Assembly (NCBI RefSeq): GCF_004310285.1
Contig: NZ_SISF01000026.1
Location: forward strand, 1 to 64,000
Origin: Agrobacterium cavarae
Lineage (GTDB): Bacteria > Pseudomonadota > Alphaproteobacteria > Rhizobiales > Rhizobiaceae
Direction: 5' to 3'
DNA: 64,000 bases
Both the position numbers and the translations under genes were made by a program. This document shows positions 1 through 8,513 of the stretch, in pieces. The notes under the pieces were generated by a model. It was not told the origin of the DNA and did no database searches. It was given only the letters and a program-made list of their open reading frames with translations. How positions within the stretch are numbered: the stretch's first letter is position 1; every line of letters starts with the position of its first letter.

Positions 1-2
1 TC

Positions 3-200
3 GATGTACCCGGCTACACGGTCTTCGATGCGGCGCTGACCTATGATTTCGGCGCGAAGACGTCGGAACTGAAGGGCCTGACCGCACAGCTCAATGTCAG
101 CAATCTGTTCGACAAGACCTATGTGACCTGCCTTTCCAACAACTTCTGCAACTATGGCAACGGCCGTGCGGTGTACGGAAGCCTCAAGTATCGCTGGTAA
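3..200 (+). CDS. TonB-dependent siderophore receptor, C-terminal end (partial)
   Basis: The window opens inside this gene; only the last 65 codons are present, read in the frame that begins at base 3 and ending with TAA at 198-200. The visible part has the alternating beta-strand pattern and the motif LNVSNLFDKTYV, which is typical of the last strands of outer-membrane TonB-dependent receptors. It ends in the aromatic residue W, as expected for the C-terminal signal of an outer-membrane beta-barrel. The segment TCLSNNFCNYGNG holds two cysteines, a feature of the last extracellular loop in FhuA/FoxA-type ferric-siderophore receptors. Only 4 bases separate it from the siderophore permease gene, so they are almost certainly co-transcribed. 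The ligand cannot be told from this fragment. Confidence 0.9.
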   Translation, partial: DVPGYTVFDAALTYDFGAKTSELKGLTAQLNVSNLFDKTYVTCLSNNFCNYGNGRAVYGSLKYRW

Positions 201-204
201 AGCC

Positions 205-1458
205 ATGTCTACGATCCCGACATCCAGCGAGACCGCTGTCAGCATGCAACCCGGTACGGTAGACAAAGGGCAGTTTACCACCCTTGCCGGGCTCAGCGCC
301 CTCTATGTCGGCTTCGGTATGACGATGGGGGTCATCCAGGGCGGGTTTCCCACCGTCATGCGGGCCGCCGGTATGAGCATCGGGTCGGCGGGCTGGCTCT
401 ATGCGCTCTATCTGCCGTTCGGTGTCGCCTTTCTCTGGTCGCCGCTCATCGATCGATGGCGACCGCCGGTGTTGACGCCTCGCATCGGCTGGATCGTGCC
501 GCTGCAAATTTTGGCGGCGCTGATCGTCTGCGGCGTCGCCTTCATGGAAGGCGCTCCGATCGTCCTGCTCTTTGCCCTGGGCTTCCTCGTGGCTTGCGCC
601 ATGGCCACCATGGACATCGCACTCGATGGGCTGGCGGTCGATCTGGTCATGCCAGTCTGGCGTCCGAATGCGGCGGCGGCCAAGCTCGCCGCGCTTTCCA
701 TGGGGGCCATGATCGGGACCGGTGCCTTCGTGGCCCTGTTCCAACATCTAGGCTGGTTGCCGATTTTCCTGGGCTTCGGAGGGGTTCTCCTGCTGCTGAC
801 CCTGCCGGTCCTGGCATTGATCCCCTCGGAGAGAACGCTTCCAAGGCGCGAAGGCGGCGATGCGCGCTCGGGCAAGGCCAGCCTGACCAGAGTCCTGGCT
901 GAGCCGCTCCAGCGAAAACGCCTGATGTTGCTGACGTTTGCGTGCTGCGTGATCTTTCCGCTTTCCGGCCTTAACCGCCTGATGCTCGTCGATCTCGGCC
1001 TGTCGGTCGAGACAATCGGCTGGGTCGTCGGCACATTGGGGCCGGTCGCCATGTTCGTGACCGCCTTGATATCGATGCCGCTGATGCAACGGACAGGACT
1101 GGCCGGTTCGCTCATCGCCTTTACCGCGCTAGGCTTGGCGGCCCTCACGGCCATGGCGGCGGGTTTCCAGTTCGAAGTTTCGGTGGCGGCCCTTACAGGC
1201 ACGATCCTGATAGGGGCGGCCGTGAGCGGCATCTATGTCGCGCTGACCGCAAGGATACTCGGATGGGCATCAGGCCAGCAACCTGCGACCGACTATGCCG
1301 TTTTCTACGGCGCCGGCCGGCTCGCCAGCACGATCGTCATCATCGCCGCAGCGCAGTTCATCGCGCATCTCGGCTGGCCCCTGTTCTACGGGCTCGGCGC
1401 GGTCGGGCTGATCGTCGTCTTCGGGCTGGTGCACGGCCCGGTATCGGAAAGAACCTGA
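205..1458 (+). CDS. RhtX/FptX-type siderophore permease (MFS)
   Basis: This 417-residue major facilitator family protein would import a ferric siderophore from periplasm to cytoplasm. The sequence shows about 12 hydrophobic segments and the N-terminal stretch LYALYLPFGVAFLWSPLIDR, characteristic of the RhtX/FptX branch of single-polypeptide siderophore permeases. I chose ATG at 205, 4 bases after the receptor stop; the reading frame is open further upstream but would overlap the receptor gene. It sits between an outer-membrane siderophore receptor and a siderophore-interacting reductase, which supports the role. The siderophore is not identifiable. No biosynthesis genes are present here, so it may be a xenosiderophore uptake system. 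Confidence 0.85.
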   Translation: MSTIPTSSETAVSMQPGTVDKGQFTTLAGLSALYVGFGMTMGVIQGGFPTVMRAAGMSIGSAGWLYALYLPFGVAFLWSPLIDRWRPPVLTPRIGWIVPLQILAALIVCGVAFMEGAPIVLLFALGFLVACAMATMDIALDGLAVDLVMPVWRPNAAAAKLAALSMGAMIGTGAFVALFQHLGWLPIFLGFGGVLLLLTLPVLALIPSERTLPRREGGDARSGKASLTRVLAEPLQRKRLMLLTFACCVIFPLSGLNRLMLVDLGLSVETIGWVVGTLGPVAMFVTALISMPLMQRTGLAGSLIAFTALGLAALTAMAAGFQFEVSVAALTGTILIGAAVSGIYVALTARILGWASGQQPATDYAVFYGAGRLASTIVIIAAAQFIAHLGWPLFYGLGAVGLIVVFGLVHGPVSERT

Positions 1459-1540
1459 TCTATCCCTGCAACCGGCCCCGCTGTTCGCACGCGTTGCGTC
1501 GACGAAGGCAGCCGCTGGAACAACATACTGGAACATTGTC

Positions 1541-2632
1541 ATGACACTTCTCGTCGCCGAGGCCCACACCCGTCTTCCCGATGCCCTCTCGGTCATAAAG
1601 GACGTGTGCGAGCACTTCCTGGATCACGATGCCCACATTGCCGTGGACGGCGACACCCATACCGTAACGTTCGATTTCGGCGTCGGCACCCTGCAGGTGC
1701 AGTCGGATAAGTTGACCCTGCGGGCGCAGGCGAAGAGCATCAACGAGCTTTATTTCCTTCGCATGGTCCTTGCAGGGCATGTGAAGGAGTTCGCTGACCC
1801 GGAGCCGGAGATCGTCTGGAGCGGGGCAGGCAGCGATCTGGTGACGCCGCCGAACTTCAATCTTGCCCGCGTGATCGCCGTTCAGGATGTGACGCCGCAT
1901 ATGCGCCGCGTGACATTTTCCGGTGGCGACCTCACGCGTTATGCAGCCGATGACAATATTCACGTCGGCCTTGTCATCCCTCCCGAGGGACAGGATCCCG
2001 TCTGGCCGACCGTGGGCAAGGATGGACTCATTCAATGGCACGATGGGGCAGGCCGCCCCACGATGCGCCGCTATACGATCCGGCGATACGATGCGGCGGC
2101 CGGATCGCTCGATATCGATTTCGTCGTTCATGAGGATGCCGGGCCGGGTTCGGCCTTTGCCCTGCGCGCGAAAACCGGCGACATTGTCGGTCTTCTCGGA
2201 CCGGGCGGCGGCGGCATAAGGTTCAAGGCCGATTGGTATCTGCTTGCGGGCGACGAGACGGCCCTGCCGGCAATCACCCGCATCCTGGAGGCGCTTCCAC
2301 CCAGCGCGCGCGGCATCGCTTTTATCGAAGTTGCCGATGCAGCCGAAGAGCAGCCGATCACCACTCCCGCCGACATGCCCATCCGCTGGCTGCACCGCAA
2401 CGGCGCGGCGGCAGGCACGACCACGCTCCTCGCCGACGCGGTTCGCGAAACAGCGTTTCCCGAAGATGACACGCCGATCTTCGCTTGGGTTGCCTGCGAA
2501 CTCGACGGCTTCAAAGCGATCCGGTCCCATCTGCGCAAGGAGCGGGGACTGAAGAAGAACCAACACCTCGTGGTATCCTATTGGCGCAAGGGCAAGACGG
2601 GTGACGACAAACTTGAACGCGACGACACCTAG
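1541..2632 (+). CDS. Siderophore-interacting protein with N-terminal DUF2218 domain
   Basis: This 363-residue cytoplasmic flavoprotein probably reduces ferric siderophore to release iron. Residues 1 to about 95 match the DUF2218 domain often fused to this family. The SIP/ViuB-type reductase follows: an FAD-binding beta-barrel with the motif MRRYTIR near residue 177, a glycine-rich GPGGGG loop near 210-215, and a C-terminal NAD(P)H-binding-like part containing AGDETALPAI and VVSYWRKGK, both typical of ViuB-like proteins. It follows the permease by 82 bases on the same strand, forming a receptor-permease-reductase set. No iron-responsive operator was identified within the window; the promoter is presumably upstream of the receptor. 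Confidence 0.9.
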   Translation: MTLLVAEAHTRLPDALSVIKDVCEHFLDHDAHIAVDGDTHTVTFDFGVGTLQVQSDKLTLRAQAKSINELYFLRMVLAGHVKEFADPEPEIVWSGAGSDLVTPPNFNLARVIAVQDVTPHMRRVTFSGGDLTRYAADDNIHVGLVIPPEGQDPVWPTVGKDGLIQWHDGAGRPTMRRYTIRRYDAAAGSLDIDFVVHEDAGPGSAFALRAKTGDIVGLLGPGGGGIRFKADWYLLAGDETALPAITRILEALPPSARGIAFIEVADAAEEQPITTPADMPIRWLHRNGAAAGTTTLLADAVRETAFPEDDTPIFAWVACELDGFKAIRSHLRKERGLKKNQHLVVSYWRKGKTGDDKLERDDT

Positions 2633-2684
2633 CCCCTCATACATGCGCTATTGATCGCCCAACACTGGTTCATCTCCCTTCAAG

Positions 2685-3008
2685 GTGAAAACACAACATC
2701 TCGTCTCAGTTCGCCAGGCTCATCCGTATCTAGCTGGCGACGACCTTGGCAGGAAGTTGATGGATCTTGGGCTTCTTGTCGAGCGCCAGGCTGACATGCA
2801 CTTTCCGGATGACAACCGTTATGTTCTCAACGGTTTCATGGTTGTAGATCCGCTGAAGTTTCGGGCGATCTCGGACTCCGCTTCGGTCGTCGACTGGCAT
2901 CAGAAGGGTTGGCTCGCCGCAGTCGAACTTCACCTCGCCTCGGCCAACAATTGGCAGGCCCTTCTTCTCCTGAATGCAGAGAAACACACCGAACAGGGAG
3001 CGATATGA
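2685..3008 (+). pseudogene. SapC-family protein, C-terminal fragment
   Basis: The reading frame (GTG at 2685, 107 codons) matches only the C-terminal part of SapC-family proteins, with blocks such as LNGFMVVD, WHQKGWLAAVELHLAS and NWQALL that end full-length members of about 230-250 residues. No N-terminal half is found upstream, where the siderophore gene ends at 2632. It is therefore either a truncated remnant or a short stand-alone version. Its stop codon overlaps the start of the next gene by 4 bases (ATGA), which suggests it is still translated and coupled to the IalB-family gene. The function of SapC-family proteins in alphaproteobacteria is poorly defined. Confidence 0.55.
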
Positions 3009-3685
3009 AAACCATGACAAAAATCGCAATCGGAACCGTAGCACTGGCTGCCTTCAGTTTGGCGGCTGCCGCCTTTTCGGTCGACGTTCCTTGGAACGTA
3101 GCAAACGCTGGAACCAACGCAGACAGTGGAAAAGGCATTCTGCACCCTGCAGCCTCTGACACCACATCGCGTTTTAAAGTGGCGCAGGCAGCGCCACAGC
3201 TCGCAGCTAGTCAACGTTGCTCTTTACCAGGAGGAGCGTCATCGCTACGGGAAAGCTATCAGGACTGGATGGTCATGTGTGCCACCCAGCCCGCGGCTGA
3301 GGGGCAACCGGTGATCAAACGTTGCGCAATGAGTCAGCAACAGGCCAGCCAGCAAGGTGGCCAACGGGTTTTGGCAATAGAGATGAAACCAACAGGTACG
3401 GCATTTGAAGCCGCACTCTTCCTGCCGTTCGGTCTGGCGTTGGACAAAGGCGTGACGTTGCAGATCGACGAAGGTCAACCTAGCAATTCCTATCGTTTCC
3501 AGACATGCCTCCCAGCCGGTTGTATTGTGCCCCTAACTTTTGACAGCAGCTATGTTGCCGTCCTCCAAAAGGGCACTTCCCTTAGGATCAAGGCAGTTTC
3601 CGACGGAGGTGCTGAAACGCCATTCTCCGTCTCGCTTAAGGGCTTCGCGGCTGCAGCCGCGCGAGTGGCGGCACTTACAAAGTAA
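3005..3685 (+). CDS. Invasion-associated locus B (IalB) family exported protein
   Basis: A 226-residue protein beginning with a clear signal peptide (KIAIGTVALAAFSLAAAAF) that should place it in the periplasm. The mature part has the IalB-family pattern: a QDWMVMC block, paired cysteines (RCAMSQQ; CLPAGC) and a C-terminal domain ending VSLKGFAAA. IalB homologues are common in Rhizobiales; the name comes from Bartonella, where IalB contributes to erythrocyte invasion, but the biochemical role is unknown in rhizobia. ATG at 3005 overlaps the stop of the SapC-like fragment. The frame is open upstream, but that extension lacks a signal peptide and would overlap that fragment. Confidence 0.75.
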   Translation: MKTMTKIAIGTVALAAFSLAAAAFSVDVPWNVANAGTNADSGKGILHPAASDTTSRFKVAQAAPQLAASQRCSLPGGASSLRESYQDWMVMCATQPAAEGQPVIKRCAMSQQQASQQGGQRVLAIEMKPTGTAFEAALFLPFGLALDKGVTLQIDEGQPSNSYRFQTCLPAGCIVPLTFDSSYVAVLQKGTSLRIKAVSDGGAETPFSVSLKGFAAAAARVAALTK

Positions 3686-3885
3686 GACACCTGGTCTGCA
3701 GCTCACGCGAAATCTGGCTCCAGTTCCCGTGACCAGGAACCCCCGTGAGTTGCAGCTTGGCGGACCAAGGGTTTGGCGAAACACCGCAAAGGTCGGGAAG
3801 TAGGTCGTAGATCTTTTTGCGTGTAGAAAAGTCAAGTCGGTCGCCTTTTTTAGTTGAACAGAGTAACAACCGAGAGAACAGGCGT

Positions 3886-4311
3886 ATGTCGCACGTAACG
3901 TTGACCACGAAAATAGTCTGCGCCTGGCTATCGAACAACTATATTCATTTTTCTGAGCTCCCACATGTTATTAAAATGGTTTCCGATAGCCTCGCCGGCT
4001 GCCCGCAAATCATCCAAGCAGCGGATGTTAAGTCAACACGCCGCCCTGCGGTGCCCATCGAGAAATCCGTTACAGACGATGTGATTGTGTGCCTTGAGGA
4101 CGGTTTGAGATTTAAGACGCTGAAAAAGCATCTGCGCCACAAATACAATCCTACTCCTGATGAGTATCGGCATCGCTGGGGCTTGCCTACATCCTATCCT
4201 ATGGTAGCACCAGCCTACTCGAGGAAGAGATCTGATATCGTTCGAAAGTCCCTACACGGCGATAGGGAGCAGGACATTAACGGCCGCAAGGAAAAGCGTG
4301 GCACGAGATGA
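3886..4311 (+). CDS. MucR/Ros-family transcriptional regulator (paralog 1)
   Basis: This 141-residue protein belongs to the MucR/Ros family, which represses or activates exopolysaccharide, motility and symbiosis genes in rhizobia. The DNA-binding core is clear: VCLEDGLRFKTLKKHL, then PTPDEYRHRWGLPTSYPMVAPAYS. In Ros the zinc finger is C-x2-C-x9-H-x4-H. Here the second Cys is Asp and the position of the last His is Tyr, so the metal site is incomplete, as in described zinc-less members of the family. I chose ATG at 3886, preceded by a purine-rich stretch; an upstream in-frame ATG at 3817 adds residues with no family similarity. A second paralog lies at 22385-22909. Both are candidates for controlling the polysaccharide locus further right. 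Confidence 0.85.
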   Translation: MSHVTLTTKIVCAWLSNNYIHFSELPHVIKMVSDSLAGCPQIIQAADVKSTRRPAVPIEKSVTDDVIVCLEDGLRFKTLKKHLRHKYNPTPDEYRHRWGLPTSYPMVAPAYSRKRSDIVRKSLHGDREQDINGRKEKRGTR

Positions 4312-5323
4312 TGTAACTCGAAATATATCGCCATGTGGGCAGGCACTGTTTCAGGGAAACGAAACCGTCGGATTAACCCCAGTTACGAGCCACAATCAGA
4401 TAATCAGCATTATGGAACTAAACCATTGATTTTTGTCATAAATCTTGAATTCGAATTGAAGCTAAGATAGCTGGTAAGAATAAAAAGAACGCAACAAAAG
4501 AAGCCAACTCGCGAAGCGGCAAGCCCCATAGTCTGCGCAAACCATTCGAGAGTAAAGCTCATCTGGAGCACGTAGTTCGTTATCAATGCGATCGCCTTCA
4601 GCGGCGACACTCAGGACACGTCAGAAAGTGTAGAAAGGCTTTTGCCGGATGGCTCGTCCGATGTCGTCCTTTTCCCCTTCAAATATTGCCTTATGGATCG
4701 GCACCTGGACTGTCTGACCTCCGAGCATCATCAGCACAACCGTTCCCTTGGGCGGGAACCCGGGAACATGACAGGCGAGTTCGCTTACGGAAACCACGAA
4801 ATCTATCGACAAGGTTCATGCGCATCCGGGCGCTCGAAATCCACCGATCAAAGACACAATTGAGGGTTAACATTGTGCCCGCCAGAGCGAGCGCTGGCGA
4901 TGAAAGAATCTTTGAACGAATTTTTTTCCGCCATGGTCAGGCTGGTCAAGAGACGCATCTCCGCCTCCAAACCCAACTCCGGCGCTTTCACCGGTAAAAG
5001 CTCAGCTCTGGTGCTCGTGCCATCCAAATCGAATGCAAATGCCGTATGTCGTGCCGCCGTTGCCGGCGACATGGCGTGGGATCCATAAGCGAGAGTTTGC
5101 TCTTGAACAGTTTGACGATACATAAGACGACTTGGCGATAAAATTCCGCTATAAAGTCAATGTAAAATCCGTCACCCGACGGCAGCGAGGCCCATCACGA
5201 CTGCATTGTCGCCAGCGAGGACCACGTCGATCGCTATAACCTGCAAGAACGCGCTCAGCCGACCGCCGTGAATGTTTCAATCGTGGGCAACTCCAATTGA
5301 TACGGGAGGAGGGACGCACCGCG
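4312..5323. other. About 1 kb without a convincing gene
   Basis: Between the MucR paralog and the catabolic operon several short open frames exist on both strands, but none has a recognisable domain, good start signal and plausible composition together. The best is 4621-4812 on the minus strand (63 codons, TTG start, contains VLMMLGGQTVQVPIHKAI), which could be a small protein or the tail of a decayed gene. A 91-codon minus frame at 4848-5123 and a 71-codon plus frame at 4873-5088 overlap each other. The 4380-4560 part is AT-richer than its surroundings. I see no RNA gene here. Confidence 0.4.
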
Positions 5324-6376
5324 CTACTCCGATTTAAATGGATCGTATTTGAGTGCGAATACCGCTGCGGAGCCCGCGACGACCAGCAGCACGCGTACGA
5401 TATGGTGCAAGACAACGAAAGGCACTTCGATGCCGAGCGAAAGAGCAATCAAGCTCATCTCCGCCACGCCGCCAGGGGAGTACGCAAGCAAAGTGCCAAC
5501 GAACTGGTCCCCTGTGATCCGCGAGATCATGAATGCGAATGCCATCGACACTGACAACAGCAGGACAGTCGAACCGAACGACAACTTCAGCACCCTCAGG
5601 ATCAGTGCCGGAGGAGTGTTCACGAACCTGCATCCAACGATGGAGCCGATTATGACCTGCGCCGCTCCTAGGAACACGCTCGGCAGCAGAAAGTCGGTGA
5701 TGCCACTAAGATGAAGGCCCGCGCTCACGACCATCGGGCCGAGCAGATATCGAGCTGGCAGGCGCAGAGCGACGCCGATCCCTACCCCAACTACGACAGC
5801 CGCGACGAACCAGCCGAGATCGCGTAGATCGATGGCGTCCAGCGGCACGTAGCTCGAACCACTTCGGCTGATCGCGTGCCCGGTCACAGACTGGATTAGG
5901 AATGGCAAGCAGAGAACCACGAGGAAAATGCGGGCGGCATGGATGAGCGAGATCATGCGCTCGTCGCCACCGCGTTCGGCGCCCAGCGTGACCATCTCGA
6001 CCAGTCCACCCGGCATCGCCGAAAAGAAGGCGGTCGGATGATCGAACTTGCCCACTTTTCGGAAATAGACGTAGGTTACAGAGGCTGCCGCTGCGATGAA
6101 GAATACCAGTCCGCCGAGCGAAACCATCCATATCCGGAAGTGCTCGAACACAGCCGGCGAAAACGACGTGCCGAGCATTGCGCCGATCGTCGCCGTCATC
6201 GGCGGACGAGCAAACTTTGGCATGGCAAGCGGCATGCGAAGCAGCGCCCCTGCCCCGCAGAAAATCATGGCGCCAAGTAGCCAGGCAAGTGGCATATGAA
6301 AATGCCACATCACCCAGCCGCCAAGGCTGCCGACCGAAATGGTCAGCAGGAACTTGGCGAATGCAGGCATGGCCAT
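5324..6376 (-). CDS. AbrB-type integral membrane protein (AbrB duplication family)
   Basis: A 350-residue, very hydrophobic protein with about 10 membrane segments in two similar halves, matching the family annotated as AbrB or 'ammonia monooxygenase-like'. The duplicated block is visible as SAMPGGLVEM in the first half and AYSPGGVAEM in the second, each followed by a membrane helix. The function is not established; the family often travels with tricarboxylate-type transport genes, as here. Its ATG shares one base with the TGA of the ABM gene (TGATG), so it is translationally coupled. It is the last gene of the ten-gene operon starting at tctC. The frame is open upstream but would overlap the ABM gene. 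Confidence 0.8.
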   Translation of the reverse strand: MAMPAFAKFLLTISVGSLGGWVMWHFHMPLAWLLGAMIFCGAGALLRMPLAMPKFARPPMTATIGAMLGTSFSPAVFEHFRIWMVSLGGLVFFIAAAASVTYVYFRKVGKFDHPTAFFSAMPGGLVEMVTLGAERGGDERMISLIHAARIFLVVLCLPFLIQSVTGHAISRSGSSYVPLDAIDLRDLGWFVAAVVVGVGIGVALRLPARYLLGPMVVSAGLHLSGITDFLLPSVFLGAAQVIIGSIVGCRFVNTPPALILRVLKLSFGSTVLLLSVSMAFAFMISRITGDQFVGTLLAYSPGGVAEMSLIALSLGIEVPFVVLHHIVRVLLVVAGSAAVFALKYDPFKSE

Positions 6377-6681
6377 CACGACACCTGGTAGCTCGCAGTG
6401 ACTGCAGTATGTGTCACCACAGGCGGGTTGGCGAAGAACGAGCCGACCAGCCGGCGCCACTCCTGAAAGTCGTCGGAGTCCCTGAAATCCACGGTGTGAT
6501 ACTCGACCGTTTCCCACTGCACCACCAGACGGTAGACAGACGGGTCTTCCACCACGCGCTGCAGATTAAGGCCATGGCATCCTTTCGCGCGGAGGAAAAG
6601 CGGGGCGGCTCGCGCCACACCATCTTCGAAACTGGCTTCCTCGCCCGGCTTCACCGTGATCTCGGCAACTTCATAGATCAT
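6376..6681 (-). CDS. Antibiotic biosynthesis monooxygenase (ABM)-like small protein
   Basis: A 101-residue protein beginning MIYEVAEITVKPG and containing GCHGLNLQRVVEDPSVYRLVVQWETVE, the pattern of the dimeric alpha/beta-barrel ABM superfamily. Members include small cofactor-free oxygenases, but many have only a binding or isomerase-like role, so activity cannot be assumed. I chose ATG at 6681, just 4 bases after the cupin stop, rather than the further upstream start that would overlap the cupin gene. It lies between a cupin and an AbrB-type membrane protein in the same operon, suggesting an accessory step in the pathway. Confidence 0.75.
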   Translation of the reverse strand: MIYEVAEITVKPGEEASFEDGVARAAPLFLRAKGCHGLNLQRVVEDPSVYRLVVQWETVEYHTVDFRDSDDFQEWRRLVGSFFANPPVVTHTAVTASYQVS

Positions 6682-6685
6682 GGAT

Positions 6686-7093
6686 TCACCCCGCCTTCTG
6701 TACGTGCTCTGCATCGATCGTGCGCTCTTCGCCTGTCGCGATCATTGTTCGCGTGGCATCTATGGACGCGTAGGTCCAGAAGATGCGCATAGGTTTGTCG
6801 GACGCGTTGATGAAGCGGTGCGGAACGTTCGCCGGAATCCAGGTCGTGTCATTGGTGTCCATATGATGCTGGACGCCGTCGATCTCGGCAATCGCCTGGC
6901 CTTCGATGACCATGACGCTCTCTTCGCAATTATGCTTGTGGAGACCGATGGCAGCGCCGGGGTCGAAGGCGGTGATGCCATTGATCATGCTGGTTGAGCC
7001 GCACTTGCGGGTGACGAGCGGCGTCGTCCGCGCGCCACCACCCCGGTCGTTGGTCTTGAGTTCCTTGGGACGAAGGATTGCTGCTTCAGACAT
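6686..7093 (-). CDS. Single-domain cupin protein
   Basis: A 135-residue protein with one cupin barrel. Motif 1 reads GLHKHNCEESVMVIEG, with candidate metal ligands His52, His54 and Glu58; motif 2 reads IPANVPHRFINAS, with the third histidine at about 92. Metal-binding residues are therefore complete. Such small cupins act as dioxygenases, isomerases or sugar/acid-binding proteins. The operon suggests a role in metabolising an oxygenated organic acid. It follows the aldehyde dehydrogenase gene by 28 bases and precedes the ABM gene by 4 bases. Specific reaction unknown. Confidence 0.8.
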   Translation of the reverse strand: MSEAAILRPKELKTNDRGGGARTTPLVTRKCGSTSMINGITAFDPGAAIGLHKHNCEESVMVIEGQAIAEIDGVQHHMDTNDTTWIPANVPHRFINASDKPMRIFWTYASIDATRTMIATGEERTIDAEHVQKAG

Positions 7094-7121
7094 TGTCGTA
7101 TCCTTGTTCTTCGTAATGCGG

Positions 7122-8492
7122 TTACTTGGCCGGGCCGACCCACACCGTCTTGATGTTCACGAATTCCCTGATGCCGTAGACGCCGAGCTCGCGGCCGTAA
7201 CCGGAACGCTTGATGCCGCCGAACGGGTAGCGCGGATCGGAAGCCACCATTCCGTTGATGAAGACGGCGCCAGCGTCGATATCGCGAGCGAGGTTGCGGG
7301 CACGCTCCAGGTCTGTCGACCAGAGCGCGGAGCCGAGACCGAACTCGGTCTGGTTGGCGAGACGGACGGCCTCATCCGCATCCTTGACGCGGATGATTGC
7401 GGCAACCGGACCAAAGGTTTCCTCGCAGAATGCCACCATGTCGGGCTTGACGTTGTCGAGAACGGTCGGCGGGTAGTAGTAGCCGGCACCTTCGATCGGC
7501 TTGCCGCCTGTCTTGAGAACCGCACCGGAGGCCAGCGTCCGCTCGACCTGGCTGTGAAGCCCTGTCATCAGATTTTCGCGAGCCATCGGGCCGATGTTGG
7601 TGTCACGTTCCATCGGGTCGCCGATCTTCAGCTTGGCGACACCTTCCAGGAATAGCTCGACAAAACGGTCGGCGATGCTTTCTTCGACGATGAAGCGCTT
7701 GGCATTCACGCACGACTGGCCGACGTTGATGTAGCGAGCCTTGACCGCTACCTTTGCCGCCTCTTCCAGGTCGGCATCGGCGAGAACGATGAAGGGGTCG
7801 GAACCGCCAAGCTCGAGAACCTGCTTCTTCAAGGCCTTGCCGGCTTGCGCGGCAACGATGGCGCCGACCTCCGTGGAACCCGTCAAGGTGACGGCAGCGA
7901 TGCGATCATCAGCAATGATTCCCGCGACCTTTGAGGCATCGATAATGAGGGTGGCGAACAGTCCCTCCGGGCAGCCGGCCTCCTTCATGATGTCCTGAAT
8001 TGCGAGGGCGCATTCCGGCACGTTGTTGGCGTGCTTGAGGATAGCGCCGTTACCCGCTGCGAATGCTGGCGCCGCGAACCGGAAGAACTGCCAGAAAGGG
8101 TAGTTCCAAGGCATGATCGCCAGCACCACGCCGAGCGGATCGAACTCGACAACACTCTCCGTCGCATTGGAGGGTACAGCTTCGTCCGCCAAGTAGTTGG
8201 CGGCATGTTCGGCGTAGAAGTCGCAATTGTATGCGCACTTCTCGATTTCGCCCTCGGATTCAGCGATCGGCTTGCCCATCTCTCGGGTAATCATCTCCGC
8301 ATACCGCGACTTCCCGCTGCGCAGTGCCTTTGCCATGTTCTTCAAAAGGCCGACACGTTCCTCCACCGGAACCTTCCGCCAAGCCTTTTGCGCGTTGGCA
8401 GCGGCCGTGAGCGCATTGTCCACGAAGGCGTCGTCATGCAGTTCGTAGCGGGCAAGTTCCTTGCCGTTCGCCGGATTAATTGAAACGATCAT
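7122..8492 (-). CDS. NAD(P)-dependent aldehyde dehydrogenase, succinate-semialdehyde-dehydrogenase-like
   Basis: A 456-residue aldehyde dehydrogenase, complete. Catalytic residues are all present: Asn130 in PWNYPFW, Glu227 in LELGGSDPF and nucleophile Cys261 in NVGQSCVNAKRF. The short N-terminus and the GGSDPFIVL and INGMVASDPRYPFGG blocks resemble the Sad/YneI-type succinate semialdehyde dehydrogenases, which oxidise short semialdehydes to dicarboxylates. In this operon it would take the aldehyde produced after the dehydrogenase and isomerase-like steps. It is 21 bases downstream of the hydroxypyruvate-isomerase-like gene. The exact aldehyde substrate is an inference from family and context. 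Confidence 0.88.
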   Translation of the reverse strand: MIVSINPANGKELARYELHDDAFVDNALTAAANAQKAWRKVPVEERVGLLKNMAKALRSGKSRYAEMITREMGKPIAESEGEIEKCAYNCDFYAEHAANYLADEAVPSNATESVVEFDPLGVVLAIMPWNYPFWQFFRFAAPAFAAGNGAILKHANNVPECALAIQDIMKEAGCPEGLFATLIIDASKVAGIIADDRIAAVTLTGSTEVGAIVAAQAGKALKKQVLELGGSDPFIVLADADLEEAAKVAVKARYINVGQSCVNAKRFIVEESIADRFVELFLEGVAKLKIGDPMERDTNIGPMARENLMTGLHSQVERTLASGAVLKTGGKPIEGAGYYYPPTVLDNVKPDMVAFCEETFGPVAAIIRVKDADEAVRLANQTEFGLGSALWSTDLERARNLARDIDAGAVFINGMVASDPRYPFGGIKRSGYGRELGVYGIREFVNIKTVWVGPAK

Positions 8493-8513
8493 CGTCTTCT
8501 CCTTTGGAATTCT

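Noticed and set aside
1460..2644. 394-codon open frame on the minus strand
   Set aside because: Antisense to the siderophore-interacting protein; no recognisable family.
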